A DNA stretch of 64,000 bases from CAVYXK01 sp963708245. Lineage in GTDB: Bacteria > Pseudomonadota > Alphaproteobacteria > Acetobacterales > Acetobacteraceae. The notes under the pieces were generated by a model, which had not been told where the DNA came from, did no database searches, and was given only the letters and a program-made list of their open reading frames with translations. The position numbers and the translations under genes are program-made. This document shows positions 59,606 to 64,000 of this stretch, in pieces. The first letter of the stretch is position 1, and every line of letters begins with the position of its first letter. The DNA is taken from contig OY970201.1 of assembly GCA_963708245.1 (NCBI GenBank), positions 5,890,001-5,954,000 of the forward strand. The letters run 5' to 3'.

Positions 59606-60478
59606 TCAGTCCGAATCCTGACCCAACAGCTTCGACACTCGCTCGAACAGACCGGTGGCGTCGGCGGGAGCACGTACTTTGACATCGTTATCGAAGTATA
59701 CGAACACATCACGCTGGCGCCTTCGGCCGGGTCCGCCGACCCGCTCAGCGTCTGCCGGCTCGTCGCCGCGTGCCCAGGCCGCGACCCGCTTCGCCCAAGT
59801 GTCAAGCGCCGCGTCGTCATAGCCGCTCGCGTACAGCTCTTCGGAGCCGTGCAAGCGGCAGTACATGAAATCCGATGTCGCATCCATCAGCCGCGGCCAT
59901 TCAACGGTGTCCGCACAAACAAGTGCAACGTCATAGCGCCGCAGCAGATCGATGAATTCCGAAGTACGAAAGCTGTCGTGACGGATCTCGAAAGCGTGGC
60001 GCAGCGGACGGGTTGCGTCCGTTTTTGTCCATGCGCGTCCGGTCAGCCGCGCGTCGTGGTGACGGGCAAGTTTGGCTGCCGCCGCTGTGTCGTGCGGCAG
60101 GACACGCAAGAAGGGTTCGATCCGCTCCGGCGCGAACCCGAATTGCGGCGGAAACTGCCACAGCACTGGCCCAAGTTTCGGCCCTAGCCGCAGGACTCCG
60201 GACGCCAGAAAATTGGCGAGAGGGATCGTTGGATCCCGCAGCTTCAGCATGTGCGTGATGTAGCGAGACCCCTTCACCGAGAAGACGAAGTCTTCCGGCG
60301 TGCGATCGGCCCAGTCGGCGAAGGATTGCGGGCGTTGCAGGACATAGAACGTGCCGTTGATCTCGATCGTGCGGAACCGGCTCGCTGCGAACTCCAGCTC
60401 CTTCGTCTGCGGTAGGCCGCGCGGATAGAACACTCCTCGCCACGGCGGATAGGTCCAGCCGGAGATGCCGATGCGCAC
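59606..60478 (-). CDS. DUF72 protein
   Basis: A 290-aa TIM-barrel-like DUF72 protein: RIGISGWTYPPWRGVFYP, FRTIEINGTFYVLQRPQSF, DFVFSVKGSRYITHM and HAFEIRHDSFRTSEFIDLL. The function is unknown. I take GTG 60478 as start because the preceding 29 codons are Arg/Ser-rich and unlike the family. The upstream ATG at 60565 shares its CATG with the divergent glycine-zipper gene. Confidence 0.85.
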   Translation of the reverse strand: MRIGISGWTYPPWRGVFYPRGLPQTKELEFAASRFRTIEINGTFYVLQRPQSFADWADRTPEDFVFSVKGSRYITHMLKLRDPTIPLANFLASGVLRLGPKLGPVLWQFPPQFGFAPERIEPFLRVLPHDTAAAAKLARHHDARLTGRAWTKTDATRPLRHAFEIRHDSFRTSEFIDLLRRYDVALVCADTVEWPRLMDATSDFMYCRLHGSEELYASGYDDAALDTWAKRVAAWARGDEPADAERVGGPGRRRQRDVFVYFDNDVKVRAPADATGLFERVSKLLGQDSD

Positions 60479-60563
60479 CTCGCCCGCCGATCGCCGACGG
60501 AACCGCCGCTTAGTCGCCGACGTTCCGGTTGCCGTTCGGCTATCACCCGCGAGAGAGGACGCC

Positions 60564-60818
60564 ATGAAATCGATCTTCGCCTCGGCACTGTTGCTCGCTG
60601 TTTCTGCCGGAACCGCATCGGCAGCAGGTTGCCTCAGCGGCGCGGCGGTCGGCGCCGGCGTGGGCCATTTCGCCGGTCACCATGCCGTGCTCGGTGGCCT
60701 CGCCGGGTGCGCGATCGGACATCACCACGCGAAAGTGGTCGAGGAACGACGCCGTGAGGAGGCGGCGAAGCAACAGGCCGATCGGCAGGACGGCATGGGC
60801 GGGGCCCAGACACCCTGA
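60564..60818 (+). CDS. Small exported glycine-rich protein
   Basis: From ATG 60564 (GAGAGAGGA upstream) the protein has 84 aa: a signal peptide ending ASAAG, a glycine/alanine-rich segment (LSGAAVGAGVGHFAGHHAVL, GLAGCAIGHHHA) and a charged Gln/Arg/Glu tail. It resembles small glycine-zipper envelope proteins. Function is unknown. Confidence 0.7.
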   Translation: MKSIFASALLLAVSAGTASAAGCLSGAAVGAGVGHFAGHHAVLGGLAGCAIGHHHAKVVEERRREEAAKQQADRQDGMGGAQTP

Positions 60819-60897
60819 CCTCAGCCAGACAAACTCGGCGTGCCGTGGCATGGTTTCTCCCCGACAAGCCTCTAACTAACGGCGAGGGATCTCGGCC

Positions 60898-61389
60898 ATG
60901 GATGGCATCTATCTGGTGATCGGGCCGGACCGGGGAGAAATCACCTGGTGGCAGATGACAGTTCGAGGTGTCCTGACCTTTGCGTACGGCCTTGTGCTGA
61001 TCCGTGTTGCCGGGGTGCGCGCGTTCGGCTTGCAGTCATCCCTCGACATTTTGCTGTCAATTCTCATCGGCTCCAATCTCAGCCGGGCCTTAACGGCGGG
61101 GTCGCCATATTTCCCGACGTTGGCCGCAACCGCCGGGATCGTGATCCTCTATTGGGTGGCTATCCAACTAGCGCAGCGATCCGACTTCGTCGGTCTCATC
61201 CTGAAAGGCCGCGCCACGGTCATCGCGCGCAATGGGCGGGCGGATACGCGGGTGATGCGTCGCCGCGGTGTGAGCCATCTGGATTTGGCCGAGGCGATCC
61301 ATCGAGCGCATCTTCTTGACCTGGACGCAGTTGCGTTGGCCACGCTGGAGCGAAGTGGTCAGATCACTGTGGTGCCATCTCGGAAATAG
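60898..61389 (+). CDS. DUF421/YetF-like membrane protein
   Basis: A 163-aa protein with three N-terminal membrane helices (VRGVLTFAYGLVLIRVAGVR, SSLDILLSILIGSNLSRALT, ATAGIVILYWVAIQLAQ) followed by a small soluble domain with VSHLDLAEAIHRAHLLDLDA. This is the DUF421 (YetF/YcaP) layout; the function is unknown. Start at ATG 60898 fits a GGCGAGGGA site upstream. Confidence 0.85.
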   Translation: MDGIYLVIGPDRGEITWWQMTVRGVLTFAYGLVLIRVAGVRAFGLQSSLDILLSILIGSNLSRALTAGSPYFPTLAATAGIVILYWVAIQLAQRSDFVGLILKGRATVIARNGRADTRVMRRRGVSHLDLAEAIHRAHLLDLDAVALATLERSGQITVVPSRK

Positions 61390-61393
61390 CCGG

Positions 61394-62239
61394 TCAGGAG
61401 ACGGGCGTGGGATAGAGCACCCGCAACACCACCATCCAGGGATAGCGCCCGTCCAGCACCTGCCCGTCGGGGGTCGCGAGCTTTCCGTCGGCGGTGACCG
61501 GCACGTGCTTCATGGTGACCGCGTGATCGACGTTGCCGCCCACCACTGAGATCTGGCCCGGCGCTTTCGCTACCACGATGTCGCAATGCGCAGGAAAATG
61601 CCTGGCTGGCAGGCGATCGTAAGTTAGCGATGCAGCCCTGCCGCGTCCCTCGCAGATCAGATCGCCAGGCTGCGGCGCATAGGCGGACGGTCGCTCGGCG
61701 GTGATCAACCAGCCGTACGTCTCGCCGAGGGCCATCTCTTTGGCGATATTGATGTAATAGGAATGATCTTCCGCATAGGGAAAGCGTGCCCCGGCGCCGG
61801 CGATACGCATTACGTATGAAACGAAGGCTGCTGACCACGCGTAATCGTCGTCCCGGTTGGCAGGGAACACTGTGCCGTCGGCGTCCTGCTTGCCCGTCCA
61901 GGCGGAAGCAGTGGTGCCGGCATCCTGCCCCAACCACCAGTATTCGCCGACGCGTTGCCACAGGCCGGGCATGCGCTCAGGCATCTGGTCCGGCAGAAGC
62001 GGAGGCCGGGTGCCGGGCGGATCGTCATCGACCGGCTGCCCGAACAGGCGCCATTCGCGGAGCGCGATCGCCACGACCAACTCGCGGCTGATCGGCTGGT
62101 AGGGAACGGTCGCGAAGGGTGGGTCGTGCGCATTTAGCGAAATGTTCAGCGCCGGTTTCGGAGTCGCGGTCGGCGGCGGGTGGGGCGCCGCGCAGGCGGC
62201 TAGCGCAAGGAGCATCGCAGCCAGGATTCCCCGCATCAT
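61394..62239 (-). CDS. DUF2272 lipoprotein
   Basis: From ATG 62239 (or 62236) the protein has about 281 aa: lipobox AMLLALAAC followed by a proline-rich linker, then a DUF2272-type domain with ELVVAIALREWRLFGQPVDD, YAWSAAFVSYVMRIAGAG and PGDLICEGRGRA, and the end GRYPWMVVLRVLYPTPVS. The domain resembles cysteine-protease/amidase-like cell-wall enzymes (the loop around DICEGRG and HCDIVVAKAPGQISVVGGNV). The family has no assigned function. The stop lies five bases from the convergent DUF421 stop. Confidence 0.8.
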   Translation of the reverse strand: MMRGILAAMLLALAACAAPHPPPTATPKPALNISLNAHDPPFATVPYQPISRELVVAIALREWRLFGQPVDDDPPGTRPPLLPDQMPERMPGLWQRVGEYWWLGQDAGTTASAWTGKQDADGTVFPANRDDDYAWSAAFVSYVMRIAGAGARFPYAEDHSYYINIAKEMALGETYGWLITAERPSAYAPQPGDLICEGRGRAASLTYDRLPARHFPAHCDIVVAKAPGQISVVGGNVDHAVTMKHVPVTADGKLATPDGQVLDGRYPWMVVLRVLYPTPVS

Positions 62240-62276
62240 CGCCTCATTCGTTGCCGATCGCGTCGCTGTTCTTGCG

Positions 62277-63371
<1,095 letters not shown>

Positions 63372-63397
63372 CGTATGGTTCTCCCGGCCGCCGAGCA

Positions 63398-64000
63398 CTA
63401 CTTGATCCGGCCGCGCCCGGCTACTCGCCAGATCGCTTCGATCTTGCCGTTGCGTACGCCGACGATCTCCTCATGCAGATGCACCGTAGTGTCGGAATAG
63501 CCGACGATCAGCTCCAATTTGTCGCCGATCCTCGGATGGTCGCTTGGTGAGGAAAGTTCGATCGTGCCGTGTTCGGCAGACAGCCGGACGGCAGTCGCTG
63601 ACACTCCCAGCGGATGCGGTGCCGCGGCGTCGCTGCTCATCGCTTTCTTGCCGGCGTCCAGGATAACGCGCGTCGGGGTCGGCCGGCTGGTGACAGTGGC
63701 AAGCAATGTGAGCGCGCAGGGGAAGTCCAGATGGTAGTGCGTGCGGTAATGCATGTCGCTGAAGATTGCGCCGCCTGCCTGGATTTCGGTGACGCCCGGC
63801 TGTTGGGCGCAAAACGGGAAGGTCCCAGTGCCGCCGCAACTGACGATGTCCACCGGATAGCCGGCGCGCCGGCACGCATCGGCGCTGGCCGTTAACAGCG
63901 CAATGGCTTCAGCCACGACGCGCGCCTTCTCCGCGGGGTCTGCGATCGTCACCGCGTGGCTCTCCCAGCCCATGACGCCGACGAAGCGCAGTCCGGCCTG
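63398..64000 (-). CDS. D-threonine aldolase-like (DSD1-family) PLP enzyme, 3' part only
   Basis: The frame enters at the right edge and runs 200 codons to the stop at 63398, so the N-terminal PLP-barrel half, with the lysine, lies outside. The visible part has VGVMGWESHAVTI, YPVDIVSCGGTGTFPFC and GAIFSDMHYRTHYHLDF. These are the C-terminal half of the alanine-racemase-like barrel and the metal-binding H...C/D region of D-threonine aldolase/D-serine dehydratase-like enzymes. The substrate is not settled by this fragment. It lies upstream of mtnA on the same strand. Confidence 0.82.
   Translation of the reverse strand, partial: QAGLRFVGVMGWESHAVTIADPAEKARVVAEAIALLTASADACRRAGYPVDIVSCGGTGTFPFCAQQPGVTEIQAGGAIFSDMHYRTHYHLDFPCALTLLATVTSRPTPTRVILDAGKKAMSSDAAAPHPLGVSATAVRLSAEHGTIELSSPSDHPRIGDKLELIVGYSDTTVHLHEEIVGVRNGKIEAIWRVAGRGRIK

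Overview
The window looks like chromosomal DNA of a GC-rich alphaproteobacterium, most likely Acetobacteraceae or a close relative. This rests on several signs: high GC with C/G-ending codons, an alphaproteobacterial-type LexA box (GTTC-N7-GTTC), divergent rsmI and lpoA-like genes, a Liv-type ABC transporter, and many aromatic-acid catabolic genes. The taxonomic call is inference; there is no rRNA gene to test it.

Left end (1-7.4 kb): a complete four-gene Zorya type I anti-phage operon (zorA-zorB-zorC-zorD). The genes overlap or nearly touch, and the operon abuts the core genes ybaK-like and hemW. A gene of unknown function diverges from zorA and runs off the left edge; it was recovered by translating the minus strand up to the window end.

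8.9-15.5 kb: a quinate/shikimate to protocatechuate catabolic operon: TetR regulator, quinate/shikimate dehydrogenase, MHS-family transporter, 3-dehydroshikimate dehydratase (quiC type), and protocatechuate 3,4-dioxygenase pcaH-pcaG. From 15.5 to 17.1 kb lie the decayed remains of more genes of the same pathway: the first ~35 codons of a beta-keto acid cleavage enzyme, a ~175 bp internal piece of a second aroE-like gene, and the first ~85 bp of a second quiC. Two small lipoprotein genes sit among them, and the quiC remnant overlaps the 3' end of otsB.

17-28.7 kb: otsB, rsmI, an LpoA-like lipoprotein, a DUF2092-like/Gly-rich repeat protein pair, a branched-chain amino-acid-type ABC transporter (livKHMGF, with livF interrupted by an in-frame stop), polyprenyl diphosphate synthase, DUF2007 and TrmN6-like methyltransferase genes. 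28.7-35.6 kb: class Ia nrdB, a PTPS-like/folE pair with unusual active-site residues, a frameshifted EamA transporter, and a small molybdopterin-domain protein paired with a membrane GGDEF-EAL protein. 35.6-36.6 kb is non-genic but carries a low-complexity repeat that looks like a decayed membrane-protein gene.

36.6-45 kb: AI-2E-family transporter, phasin, and a gentisate-type aromatic cluster (gentisate dioxygenase, FAD hydroxylase, AAHS transporter) with a phosphotransferase gene whose start lies in a dispersed palindrome. 45-51.4 kb: a putatively SOS-regulated unknown gene with a LexA box touching its start codon, an ATP-grasp protein, a pirin-like protein, two small alpha/beta-barrel-type proteins, an ion-channel-like protein and a frameshifted membrane protein. 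51.6-64 kb: arylsulfatase, flavodoxin-like protein, VOC protein with divergent LysR and a matching LTTR box, histidine phosphatase, GST, LLM flavin monooxygenase, DUF72, DUF421, DUF2272, mtnA, and a D-threonine-aldolase-like gene cut by the right edge.

No rRNA, tRNA, CRISPR array or intact insertion sequence was seen. The main points are the intact Zorya locus with its unknown divergent neighbour, the decayed second quinate locus, the LexA-boxed unknown gene, and several single-lesion pseudogenes.
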